A stretch of DNA of 64,000 bases from Niallia nealsonii (GTDB lineage Bacteria; Bacillota; Bacilli; Bacillales; Cytobacillaceae). The position numbers and the translations under genes were made by a program. The notes beneath the pieces were generated by a model. The model saw only the letters and a program-made list of their open reading frames with translations, made no database searches and was not told the DNA's origin. Below are positions 9,328-17,347 of the stretch, piece after piece; positions within the stretch are counted from its first letter, which is position 1, and each line of letters opens with the position of its first letter. Where the stretch lies: assembly GCF_002835805.1 (NCBI RefSeq), contig NZ_PISE01000015.1, forward strand, positions 1 through 64,000, written 5' to 3'.

Positions 9328-10500
9328 TTAAGGATTGACTTTTGTTTTAAATACTTGTTGTCCATCTTTGTATTCTAGAACTGTTGCTGATTTAATTGGG
9401 TTATGGTTTTTATCAATTGAAACAACCCCTGTGATTAACGATAAATCTTTTGTTTCAGCTAACGCATCTTTGATCTTTTCTGAATCTGTGCTGTCGGCTC
9501 TTTCAATAGCATCTTTTAATAAGTAAACAGAGTCATATCCTAAAGCGTTAAATGCATCTGGATTTTTATCTTTGTTTTCTTTTTTATACGCTGTTACAAA
9601 CTTTTGAATCCTTTCATCTGGATCTTGAGATGAATAATGGTTTGTAATATACGTGTTGTTTAATGCATCTTTGCCAGCAAGATCTACTAATTTAGGAGAA
9701 TCCCAGCCATCTGCTCCCATAAATGGAACAGTAATGCCCATTTCACGAGCTTGTTTAATAATTAAACCAACTTCTTCATAATATCCTGGGATAAAGATAA
9801 AATCAGGATTTTTTGCTTTAATGCGAGTTAATGTAGAACTGAAATCAGTATCTTTTGCTACATATGCTTCTTCAGAAACAACAGAACCGCCATTTGCTTT
9901 AAAAGTTTCTTTGAAAGATGCTGCTAATCCTTTTGCATAATCGCTTGCGCTGTCCGCAAAAATTGCTGCTTTTTTAATTTTCAAATCATTTGTAGCAAAG
10001 TTTGCTGCAACTGTTCCTTGGAATGGATCAATGAAAGATGTGCGGAATGCATACTCATTAACAGATCCATCATCATTTACCGTAACATTTGGCGCAGTAC
10101 CTGATGGTGTTAATAAAACAGTCTTTTTATCATTTGCAATTTGAACTTGTGCAACGGTGTCACCGCTTGTTGCAGCACCGATAATTGCTGTTACTTTATC
10201 TTGTGTAATTAATTTAAGAGCTGCATTGGTTGATTCTGTTAAATCTGATTTATTGTCAACTTTTACTGCTTCAATTTTTTTGCCGTCGATTCCGCCATCT
10301 TTATTGATTTCATCTACAGCTAAATCAATCCCGGATTCAAGAGATTGTCCATATGATGCAACTGCTCCAGACAATTCTAAGTTCACACCTAATTTGATTG
10401 TATCCGCGTCAGAGGACTTAGATCCTCCCGCACTACATCCTGAAAGGATACCTGCTGCCAATGTAGTAGACATTAATAGCACTTTTAACTTTTTATTCAT
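9328..10500 (-). CDS. Branched-chain amino acid ABC transporter substrate-binding lipoprotein
   Basis: Extracytoplasmic receptor of the Liv importer (LivJ/LivK-type periplasmic-binding-protein fold), 390 residues. A lipoprotein signal peptide ends in the lipobox LSGCS at residues 20-24, so the mature protein is anchored by Cys23. The family start KLGVNLELSGAVASYG lies near residue 36, and IAIIGAATSG-type ligand-binding sequence is near residue 107. It is the first gene of the operon and has its own promoter. Which of Leu, Ile or Val it prefers cannot be told from sequence. Confidence 0.92.
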   Translation of the reverse strand: MNKKLKVLLMSTTLAAGILSGCSAGGSKSSDADTIKLGVNLELSGAVASYGQSLESGIDLAVDEINKDGGIDGKKIEAVKVDNKSDLTESTNAALKLITQDKVTAIIGAATSGDTVAQVQIANDKKTVLLTPSGTAPNVTVNDDGSVNEYAFRTSFIDPFQGTVAANFATNDLKIKKAAIFADSASDYAKGLAASFKETFKANGGSVVSEEAYVAKDTDFSSTLTRIKAKNPDFIFIPGYYEEVGLIIKQAREMGITVPFMGADGWDSPKLVDLAGKDALNNTYITNHYSSQDPDERIQKFVTAYKKENKDKNPDAFNALGYDSVYLLKDAIERADSTDSEKIKDALAETKDLSLITGVVSIDKNHNPIKSATVLEYKDGQQVFKTKVNP

Positions 10501-10592
10501 GTTAAGTTCCCCTTTTTTCTATATTTTTAAGTATTCCAAAAAAACAAAACCTTCAGAACACAAAGTGTATAATATTTTTAAACACAATTGCT

Positions 10593-10622
10593 ATTTTAGT
10601 ACAAAGTTTTCAGGTTTGTCTA
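10593..10622 (-). promoter_or_regulatory. Predicted SigA-type promoter of the liv operon
   Basis: Minus strand: -35 TAGACA (10617-10622), an 18-base spacer, then -10 TAAAAT (10593-10598). This is one mismatch from consensus in each hexamer. It would give a leader of about 85 bases before the binding-protein ATG. Confidence 0.6.
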
Positions 10623-10643
10623 GTCCAATTTTTTACTAATCTA

Positions 10644-10658
10644 ACTAATCTGAAAATT
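10644..10658 (-). promoter_or_regulatory. Possible CodY box upstream of the liv promoter
   Basis: Minus-strand AATTTTCAGATTAGT matches the CodY consensus AATTTTCWGAAAATT at 12 of 15 positions and lies 22 bases upstream of the -35 element. CodY senses branched-chain amino acids and commonly controls their uptake in Bacillus. Three mismatches in AT-rich DNA keep this tentative. Confidence 0.4.
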
Positions 10659-10659
10659 A

Positions 10660-11273
10660 TACAGAAATAAAAAAATAATGCAGATTAAAGAATTTCATAT
10701 TTAATAAACCTTTAAATTGCTAGACTAAAAAAATTTTTTCCTTTTTTTAACACTATCGTTATAAAAGAATATAAAGGAAGTCTATTTATTTTTTTGCAAT
10801 TATGAATTTTATGTGAATATTATCATACCTCTTTTCTACAAAAATAATCAATACCTTATACGTACCAAATTAACGTTATATTTCCTTACACGAAATTAGT
10901 GACCGCTATAAAATAAGCACCATTCCCCTAATATACTTGTCATAACATCTTCCATATTTATCAAAAGATCAAGAATTCCAAAACAACATTTGTAGGTTTT
11001 TATAGTTTTTAGAATTATACTCTTCAATTAAATTATTTACTTATTATCTCATTAAAAAGTATTTATATATTTATGTATGTTTTTTTAAAAAACCAAACTT
11101 CACTTGGGCTAAATCAATATTGTTATATTTATTAACACAAATTATGTTAATAAATATATTTTCTATTAAATTATTTTCATTAAGCAAAAAAAATACCGTT
11201 TATTGCAAACAATAGCAACCAGATGAGGCAGTTATTATTATGCCGCTAAATTTTTATAAAAAAATGAATTCTC
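10660..11273. other. AT-rich intergenic stretch, no gene seen
   Basis: About 600 bases of very AT-rich DNA with no open frame of coding character on either strand. There is no T-box-like element, although an amino acid transporter lies next to it. A GGCA/TGCC hairpin at about 11227-11245 follows the stop of the 100-residue protein but has no clear U-tract. Confidence 0.4.
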
Positions 11274-11576
11274 TTAATATTTATATTTCTTCAACTTCAA
11301 GCGGTTCATCACTTTCATTTTGATATGCGGGTCTTTCATTCTTATTTTTGCTGCAAAATATATATATCTTAGTTGATAGCGCAAATCCTTTTTTTGTATA
11401 AACTCAGCATATTTAAACCCATCTAAGCCAATATAACGATGCTCATACCAGCCTGCAGCAGAGCGGTATACAACTAATTCTGTTCCAGCCTTTTCAACTA
11501 GGTGCACCTTATTGGCGTTTAATGAAGGTCTTTCATATGTATTTGTATTTTTTCTTTTTGTTTTCATTTGTTTCAA
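11274..11576 (-). CDS. Small basic protein of unknown function downstream of a glycosyltransferase
   Basis: 100 residues, strongly basic (many Lys/Arg), no signal peptide or membrane segment. The middle third (VHLVEKAGTELVVYRSAAG with WYEHRYIGLDG) looks like a compact beta fold, and the C-terminal third is a cationic helix rich in K and R. I do not recognise a family. It starts 17 bases after the stop of the glycosyltransferase gene on the same strand, behind AAAGGAGACT, so it is probably cotranscribed. It could be a membrane-surface or polymer-binding accessory of that enzyme, which is inference from position only. Confidence 0.65.
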   Translation of the reverse strand: MKQMKTKRKNTNTYERPSLNANKVHLVEKAGTELVVYRSAAGWYEHRYIGLDGFKYAEFIQKKDLRYQLRYIYFAAKIRMKDPHIKMKVMNRLKLKKYKY

Positions 11577-11593
11577 AGAATAGTCTCCTTTAT

Positions 11594-12562
11594 TTATCGA
11601 GCCAATTTAAGCAATTTCTTCAAATCTTGTTTTTTCGCTATACGTATAATAGGATGAAATCTCGGTTGTATGCCTTGCATTATTTCATCATTAATATGCA
11701 AATCAATAAATTTTTTCGTTTCCGCAAGCCATGCCCTTTTTTGTTCCCTTGTTCTTTTTTTGGAAAGCAGCTGCCTTCTTAAACGGCTTGCATGAAAAAA
11801 GCGATTAAGATAAGCAATCTTCAAGTCACGCTTATATAAATGATTTAAATTACTTTCATCGATATATTTTATTAATTGATGGAAAGAATAAAAAAACTTC
11901 TTTGCTGGAAAGTATTTCAAACTCAAATTTTCATTTCCTCGTGATACAACAAAATAATAATCATAGTCAGCTAAAATAGTAATCACCTTTGCCTCTACAT
12001 AGCATTGCATCACAAATAATTGATCTTCTCCCACCACAGCCTGCGGATTAAATAGAAATTGATGTTTACGCAAAAAAGAGACATTAAACATTTTATGAGG
12101 AGCCAATGAGTAAACTAGATTATCTCTTATAACATCAGCATTTGCGATATTTCCCCTTTTAAACATTGACTGGGGTACATTTCTGCCATTTACTCCAATG
12201 TATTTTCCATATATCACGTCAGACCGATTTTCTTGAGCTGCATTATATAATCTCTCTAATGCTTCTTCTCCTAAAAAATCATCGTTATCAAGGAATAGTA
12301 AATATTCTCCTCTAGCTGCACGAATGGCATCATTCCTAGGAACCATCGGACCTCCTGAATTAGTTTCCCGATCTATTAACACTAAGTTTGCCATCCTTGT
12401 TTTAAACAATTCAATTACTTCCTTACTCTTATCAGTTGAACAGTCATTTATACAGATTACTTCAAATTCTCGCAAATTCATTGTTTGTTTCATTAATGAA
12501 TCCAATGTTGCCTTTATATAATTTGCCGCATTATAAACAGGAATAGCAACGGTTACTTTCAA
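11594..12562 (-). CDS. Family 2 glycosyltransferase, TarS/TarP-like catalytic domain
   Basis: 322-residue cytosolic GT-A glycosyltransferase. Starting at the TTG at 12562 behind GGGAGG, it shows VAIPVYNAANYI, CINDCSTD near residue 37, the SGGPMVPRNDAI loop near residue 68, and LDNDDF near residue 95. VNGRNVPQSMFKR lies near residue 124 and the catalytic-type GEDQLF near residue 178. From memory, the VNGR-VPQSMFK block is shared with Staphylococcus TarS and related wall teichoic acid GlcNAc transferases. The long C-terminal trimerisation region of TarS is absent, so the protein is a catalytic core only. The polymer and sugar are unknown. It is followed by a small basic gene. Confidence 0.82.
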   Translation of the reverse strand: MKVTVAIPVYNAANYIKATLDSLMKQTMNLREFEVICINDCSTDKSKEVIELFKTRMANLVLIDRETNSGGPMVPRNDAIRAARGEYLLFLDNDDFLGEEALERLYNAAQENRSDVIYGKYIGVNGRNVPQSMFKRGNIANADVIRDNLVYSLAPHKMFNVSFLRKHQFLFNPQAVVGEDQLFVMQCYVEAKVITILADYDYYFVVSRGNENLSLKYFPAKKFFYSFHQLIKYIDESNLNHLYKRDLKIAYLNRFFHASRLRRQLLSKKRTREQKRAWLAETKKFIDLHINDEIMQGIQPRFHPIIRIAKKQDLKKLLKLAR

Positions 12563-12680
12563 TTTTTAATCCTCCCTCCCATTTCATTTTTCCATTTTTT
12601 CTTCACTTTTATAACAAAAGGCAACATTAAATTAGTTATAATTATCAATTTTGATCTTACATAATTCTGAAAAGCAAAAA

Positions 12681-12720
12681 AACAAGTGTTCTATTAATAA
12701 CCTGCAATAGAATACTTGTT
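12681..12720 (-). terminator. Terminator of the organosulfur ABC operon
   Basis: Arms AACAAGTGTTCTATT and AATAGAATACTTGTT (one mismatch) with a 10-base loop and T-runs on both sides. It lies 50 bases past the permease stop on the minus strand. The symmetric T/A flanks would also let it work in the other direction. Confidence 0.85.
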
Positions 12721-12769
12721 TTTTTCATTTAGTTAATAGCAACTTGACACTCTTCCCCTTTTTTAGACT

Positions 12770-13588
12770 TTAAGATACGATATTATATCGCTTTAAAAAC
12801 TTCTTTCCTGCCCATGCAAATAATCTATCCATCAAAAATCCCATCAATCCCAGCACAACTAATCCTACAAAAATCCAATCCGTTTGGAAATATAATCTGG
12901 CATTCCAAATCATAAAGCCGATTCCTTCATTTGCTGCTACCATTTCTGCCCCTACAATCGCCATAAAGGAAGAACCCATCGCAAGCTTCGCCCCTGTAAA
13001 AATAAACGGAATTGCTGCTGGAATAATCACATAGCGCAGTACTTGTAAATCAGTTGCTCCCATACTTTTGGCTGAACGAATTTTATCCTCTGATATAGAC
13101 AGCACACCAGTTAACGTATTAATAGTGACGACGAAGAATGTTGCATACATAATTAAAAATATTTTAGACTGCTCTCCTATTCCAAACCAAAGCATAAATA
13201 ACGTAATAAAAGCCAATGGCGGAATAAAACGCACAAAGTTAATTAATGGCTCAACAAGTGCACGGATTGTTCTATTGCTGCCGATAAATAATCCTAATGG
13301 AATAGCAATTAAATTTCCTAAAAACCAGCCAGCCAACACTCTAGCAAAACTATAAGCCATATAAATGAATAAGGAACCATCCTTACTAAGCTCTATCGCT
13401 CCTTGTAAAGTTGCAAGAGGGCTGGGCAAAAATTGGGGATCTGAAAAACGAGCTGCAATGCTCCAAATAAGTAATAAACCTAACCATGTTAAAATGCCAG
13501 TTTTTAATATTTTTTTCCAATAAACCTTTACAGATATTTTTTTTGCTATCGGCTTTATTTCCACTTCCTGCTGTACGATCGTTTTCAT
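12770..13588 (-). CDS. Sulfonate/taurine-type ABC transporter permease
   Basis: 272-residue BPD-type permease of the SsuC/TauC family. There are about six membrane segments, the EAA-like loop SAKSMGATDLQVLRYVIIPAA near residue 177, and RFIPPLAFITLFMLWFGIGE near residue 119. It is the last gene of a four-gene minus-strand operon (arylsulfotransferase-like protein, binding protein, ATPase, permease), 15 bases after the ATPase. The family also transports nitrate, thiamine precursors and aliphatic sulfonates. A sulfur compound is favoured here by the first gene of the operon. Confidence 0.85.
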   Translation of the reverse strand: MKTIVQQEVEIKPIAKKISVKVYWKKILKTGILTWLGLLLIWSIAARFSDPQFLPSPLATLQGAIELSKDGSLFIYMAYSFARVLAGWFLGNLIAIPLGLFIGSNRTIRALVEPLINFVRFIPPLAFITLFMLWFGIGEQSKIFLIMYATFFVVTINTLTGVLSISEDKIRSAKSMGATDLQVLRYVIIPAAIPFIFTGAKLAMGSSFMAIVGAEMVAANEGIGFMIWNARLYFQTDWIFVGLVVLGLMGFLMDRLFAWAGKKFLKRYNIVS

Positions 13589-13603
13589 TTATTTACACCC
13601 TCC

Positions 13604-14374
13604 TCAATCAAAATGCGACTGTACGACTTTATAATACTGATTAAAATCAGGGCTCGTAATTTCACGAGGATATGGCAAGTTAATTTCATAAGAATGAGTA
13701 ATTTTTGAAGAAGGCCCAATTGACATAATACCAATATGCTGACCAAGCATTAGCGCCTCTTGAATATCATGGGTTACAAATATAATCGTTTTATTTGTTT
13801 CTTTCCATATTCTTATAAGCTCCTTTTGCATCGTACGCCTTGTCATTGCGTCCAATGCTCCAAATGGCTCATCCATCAATAAAATTTGCGGATCATTTGC
13901 CAATACACGCGCCAACTGTACCCGTTGTTTCATACCACCTGATATTTCACTTGGAAATTTATGATTATGTCCTGAAAGTCCTGCAAGCTCAATAAAATGA
14001 TTAGCAACTTCCTTTCTTTCTGCTAATGGCACTTTCTTCATTTTCAGACCAAACTCGACATTTTCCTCTACCGTCAACCATGGGAATAATGCAGAATCAG
14101 CTGATTGAAAGACAAACCCTCGATTAGCCTTGCTTTCTTCACTCTCACCATTTATAGTCAACTCACCATCTGACTTTTCAATGAATCCTGCTAAAATATT
14201 AAGCAATGTAGATTTCCCGCATCCACTTGGTCCTAATAAAATATAAAATTCACCTTGTTTTATCGTTAGATCAACATTTTCCAGAATATAGTTGGCTTGT
14301 CGTATATCTTCTGAAAATGTTTTTGATAATCCTTTTAAAACAATAGAAGGAGCATTTTTTTGAATAACTGTCAT
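13604..14374 (-). CDS. Sulfonate/taurine-type ABC transporter ATP-binding protein
   Basis: ATPase of the importer, 256 residues, SsuB/TauB class. Walker A GPSGCGKST lies near residue 47, the Q-loop FVFQSADSALFPWLTV near residue 90 is typical for this class, the signature ISGGMKQR lies near residue 143, and Walker B ILLMDEPFGALD near residue 163. It begins 107 bases after the binding-protein gene, with a hairpin in between. It energises the permease encoded directly downstream. Confidence 0.88.
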   Translation of the reverse strand: MTVIQKNAPSIVLKGLSKTFSEDIRQANYILENVDLTIKQGEFYILLGPSGCGKSTLLNILAGFIEKSDGELTINGESEESKANRGFVFQSADSALFPWLTVEENVEFGLKMKKVPLAERKEVANHFIELAGLSGHNHKFPSEISGGMKQRVQLARVLANDPQILLMDEPFGALDAMTRRTMQKELIRIWKETNKTIIFVTHDIQEALMLGQHIGIMSIGPSSKITHSYEINLPYPREITSPDFNQYYKVVQSHFD

Positions 14375-14428
14375 TTTAACAACTCCCCTCTCTTTTATAA
14401 TAGTTGCTTATTTCATCAAAAAAAGATG

Positions 14429-14466
14429 GTTGATTCGAATGAAATACATATTTCATCCGAATCAAC
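14429..14466 (-). terminator. Attenuating hairpin between binding protein and ATPase genes
   Basis: Arms GTTGATTCG and CGAATCAAC plus inner ATGAAAT/ATTTCAT, with one mismatched pair, followed on the minus strand by CATCTTTTTTT. It lies 15 bases past the binding-protein stop and would reduce readthrough into the ATPase and permease genes. Confidence 0.7.
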
Positions 14467-14481
14467 TCTATATGAATAAAA

Positions 14482-15495
14482 TTATTTTTCATATGTTTCG
14501 GCTTCTGGAAAAGCCTTTTGCAAAGCATCTAATGCTAGTTTATCTTCTAGGTTATAATCTTTTTTCAATAAACCTCGATCAAGAAGCCACTTTTTCATCT
14601 CTATCAGATGATCGATATCCTCTTGAGTGAATTCAAGTGTATAATTGGAAGTTTTTAAATCACGCAAAGTATCTTCTTTTTTGATTTTTAGATCTTTATA
14701 GGCAATTTCTGCTGTTCCATCAGGATTTTCTTTTACATATGCTATGCCTTCTTTAATAGCCTTCAAAAGATTAACAACTGTTTCAGGATTTTTTTCAACA
14801 AATGTTTTATTTGCTACTAAATAGCTGCTCACAGAGACACCGGCAGAAGACAGATCATCAATTTTATGCACGCCTTTTATTGCTTTAAATTTCTCAAGCA
14901 AAGCCCCGCTGGCTAAAATAGCATCAATATCTCCTTTTTTGACACCAACAAGCGCTTCGTCTGGTGTACTATATGGAACATACTTGATATCTTTCTCATC
15001 TATTCCAAGATGCTCTAAATATTTCGCCCAATCGTACTCAAAAACCGTTCCTTTAGCTACGCCAATTCGTTTCCCCTTTAATTGAGAGGGCTTTGTAATC
15101 CCATCAACAGCTAAAAATTCTGATTTTTTGATTGTTTCGTCTGTACTATGTGTTAGAGACGAAAGTACAACTAAATCTCCCCGGTTTAATGAATTTAATA
15201 GTGCATAATCAGCTGCCAATCCAGTATCTGTTTGTTCTGTTAATAATGCATTGATCGTATCAATTCCATATGCAAAATTTGAAATTTTTGGATTAATATT
15301 CTGTTTATTAAAGTATCCTTCTGAATTTGCTGCTCTAATTTGAAGGGACCCCCCTGCAGCTGTGTCGATTCCTATCTTTACTTCTTTTAACTCCTTGCCG
15401 CTTTCGCTATTAGTGCTTGTAGACTGGCTAGAGCATCCTGCTAAAAGAATGGATGCTACAAGTCCAAAAGTAACAAGTTTAGATTTATGTTTCAT
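14482..15495 (-). CDS. SsuA/TauA-like substrate-binding lipoprotein
   Basis: 337-residue extracellular receptor of the ABC importer. Signal peptide with lipobox LLAGCSS at residues 17-23. The mature region has the NMT1/SsuA fold features VKIGIDTAAGGSLQIRAANS near residue 40 and LKGKRIGVAKGTVFEY near residue 139. It follows the arylsulfotransferase-like gene by 29 bases. Substrate is not decidable from sequence: aliphatic or aromatic sulfonates and sulfate esters are the best candidates given the neighbour, but NMT1-domain proteins also bind pyrimidines and other compounds. Confidence 0.83.
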   Translation of the reverse strand: MKHKSKLVTFGLVASILLAGCSSQSTSTNSESGKELKEVKIGIDTAAGGSLQIRAANSEGYFNKQNINPKISNFAYGIDTINALLTEQTDTGLAADYALLNSLNRGDLVVLSSLTHSTDETIKKSEFLAVDGITKPSQLKGKRIGVAKGTVFEYDWAKYLEHLGIDEKDIKYVPYSTPDEALVGVKKGDIDAILASGALLEKFKAIKGVHKIDDLSSAGVSVSSYLVANKTFVEKNPETVVNLLKAIKEGIAYVKENPDGTAEIAYKDLKIKKEDTLRDLKTSNYTLEFTQEDIDHLIEMKKWLLDRGLLKKDYNLEDKLALDALQKAFPEAETYEK

Positions 15496-15524
15496 AAAGA
15501 ATCCCCCCGTAAAGTTGCCTATTA

Positions 15525-16970
15525 TCAGTTTGTCTCTTGTTCATCAAAACGAGCTACGCATAATGCTCCTTCTCCGATCGTTTGAGCTCCACTTACTTCC
15601 ACTGTTGAATGGATTCCGCTTGGAGCAGCATTTGGCACACGGAATGATTCGATTTCCAAAAGCTCTATCGCTATTTCTTCTGGCTTATCAAGCTGAGGCA
15701 CCCAATCATATGGAACTCTGTAGGCACGATATACCATATTAGAATTACGCTTATTTTTGAATGGAGAAATATATTCCCACACAATCTCATGTGCTGCAGT
15801 TACTTCAAAAATGCGGCCATTTGCACCCTCTGTTATTAATGTATTGCCATTTTCCAATCGTTGCGCAGAGCTGATATAAGGACTATAAAAACGATAAGAA
15901 TCAGTTGGTGCTTGGAAGTTCGCTTCCTGCCCTGTATATTGCCAAACAACCTCCAATGTAGCTGGGTCTATTTCCAAGACTCGTGAATAATCGCGCAGTG
16001 CGTTTTTAGTTCCATCTGAAGAAGATGGATTTGGCGCTCCATATCCTCCCCAACCTCCGTTATCAAATACTAATAGATTTCCTTCTCCAGGCAATCCTTG
16101 TGGAATGATGTGAGCATGGTGCTGTCCAATAATCCAGCCTATATGCTTTAGCTCAGCGCTAGAATAGTCAGGTCCAATTTGCCATACAATTTTTCCTGAG
16201 CGTTTGTCTGTTATGCCAATAATGTTCGCTTCTCTTGCATCCCATATAATATTATCTGGATGAAATCTCTCATCTCCATTATCATAATGACGATTTGGTC
16301 CAATTGTAGAAATAGAATTTATATGAAGCCAGTCCCCAGACTCATTTCCAAAGAAGCGTCGGTTTGGCTGCTCATATATTGTTTTTTTAGCTTGCTCATC
16401 AAATTGCAATTCATCAAAGTGATCGCTGAATGACCATTCCCAAACAATATTGCCGTTCCAATCTACTTCTAGGATTACATCATCTAAAAGTTCGTATTTA
16501 GAAATCTTGGAATTTGTTACATTTCGATGGGCAAGTACTAATGTATTGCCGCCATCAACATTAGGCTCTTGTCCTGGTGCATAGTATCCAACAGGATTTC
16601 CCTCTCGTTGATAATCATGGTGTGCCCTTGCAATCCATCTGCCCTCATAGCCTGGATCTGTAATAAACTCATGTTTATCAAATTTCCATACAACGTTTCC
16701 GTTAAAATCTACTTGGACAACATCCCCTTCATCTTGAAATCCATGCTCTGGATCTCTGTTAAATGTATGTCCCAACACATATCCACCTGGGAAAATCTTA
16801 TTTGGAAAACCGCGTAATCCTTTCCATAAATGAACTTCCTTTCCATTCATATCTATTAATAATGCTCCAAGATCTGGTGCTTGAAAGATAGTGTATCCGC
16901 TCCATGCTTTATCTGGTGAATAAACTGTTGCGCCTGTTGGGTAAAGTGTTGGTAATCCCATTGTTTCCAC
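15525..16970 (-). CDS. Arylsulfotransferase (ASST)-family protein
   Basis: 481 residues without a signal peptide, so apparently cytosolic. The sequence consists of repeated beta-propeller-like blades with the pattern D-NG-VVW (VDFNGNVVWKF, VDWNGNIVWEW, IDPATLEVVWQY). It also carries the conserved WLHINSIS near residue 215 and GQHHAHIIPQG near residue 277, both seen in arylsulfotransferase-like proteins (Arylsulfotran_2). Family members move sulfate groups between aryl sulfates and phenols, although activity of the cytosolic Firmicute type is not established to my knowledge. It leads the organosulfur ABC operon, which suggests handling of imported sulfate esters (inference). Start ATG 16970 is preceded by GAGG. 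Confidence 0.78.
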   Translation of the reverse strand: METMGLPTLYPTGATVYSPDKAWSGYTIFQAPDLGALLIDMNGKEVHLWKGLRGFPNKIFPGGYVLGHTFNRDPEHGFQDEGDVVQVDFNGNVVWKFDKHEFITDPGYEGRWIARAHHDYQREGNPVGYYAPGQEPNVDGGNTLVLAHRNVTNSKISKYELLDDVILEVDWNGNIVWEWSFSDHFDELQFDEQAKKTIYEQPNRRFFGNESGDWLHINSISTIGPNRHYDNGDERFHPDNIIWDAREANIIGITDKRSGKIVWQIGPDYSSAELKHIGWIIGQHHAHIIPQGLPGEGNLLVFDNGGWGGYGAPNPSSSDGTKNALRDYSRVLEIDPATLEVVWQYTGQEANFQAPTDSYRFYSPYISSAQRLENGNTLITEGANGRIFEVTAAHEIVWEYISPFKNKRNSNMVYRAYRVPYDWVPQLDKPEEIAIELLEIESFRVPNAAPSGIHSTVEVSGAQTIGEGALCVARFDEQETN

Positions 16971-17078
16971 TCCTCAATATATATTTTTCCTATAAGTTTA
17001 ATCGGCATTAAAGCAAATCTAATTAACTGATATCCTTCCCATCACTCCTAATTTGCTGTAAATCCTAAATAAACAAAA

Positions 17079-17131
17079 AGAGATTCAATGAAATGCATGC
17101 TGAGGTAAGCTTTGCATTTCATTGAATCTCT
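17079..17131 (-). terminator. Strong stem-loop upstream of the arylsulfotransferase-like gene
   Basis: Perfect 19-base arms (17079-17097 and 17113-17131) around a 15-base loop. On the minus strand the 3' arm is followed by TTTTTGTTTATT, giving an ideal intrinsic terminator. It lies 109 bases upstream of the arylsulfotransferase-like start codon, and the preceding gene already has its own terminator at 17301-17338. It may therefore attenuate the sulfur operon. Confidence 0.75.
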
Positions 17132-17300
17132 AGTTATCTAGTCGATTCTTCTATGTATTTATATTTTTGGTTTCTTCTTGAGAGTAATAATAACAGCAGA
17201 AAAAAGGAACGTCAATAATTTTTTTCTATTATTCTTATAAAATTACTAGGTATTAAGATTTCGTTAATTTTAACCTTTCTAAAACTGTTAATTTTTAGCA

Positions 17301-17338
17301 AAAAAAACTGTCCGAACACTCGTTCAGACAGTTTTTTT
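17301..17338 (-). terminator. Terminator after the ferredoxin-NADP reductase-like gene
   Basis: Arms AAACTGTC+CGAAC and GTTC+GACAGTTT with one mismatch, loop ACTC, flanked by T-runs on both strands. It lies 10 bases past the stop codon at 17348. Confidence 0.85.
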
Positions 17339-17347
17339 GGAAAATAT

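Noticed and set aside
10157-10639. 160-codon plus-strand frame opposite the liv binding-protein gene
   Set aside because: Antisense shadow. The opposite strand has a clear lipoprotein with signal peptide, lipobox and conserved domain.
10501-11000. Possible T-box leader for the branched-chain amino acid transporter
   Set aside because: No AGGGTGGNACCGCG-like T-box sequence or specifier-loop architecture is present on the minus strand.
17160-17190. Possible S-box (SAM riboswitch) suggested by TTCTTGAGAG near the sulfur operon
   Set aside because: The motif is on the wrong strand for the operon and the other conserved S-box blocks are absent.
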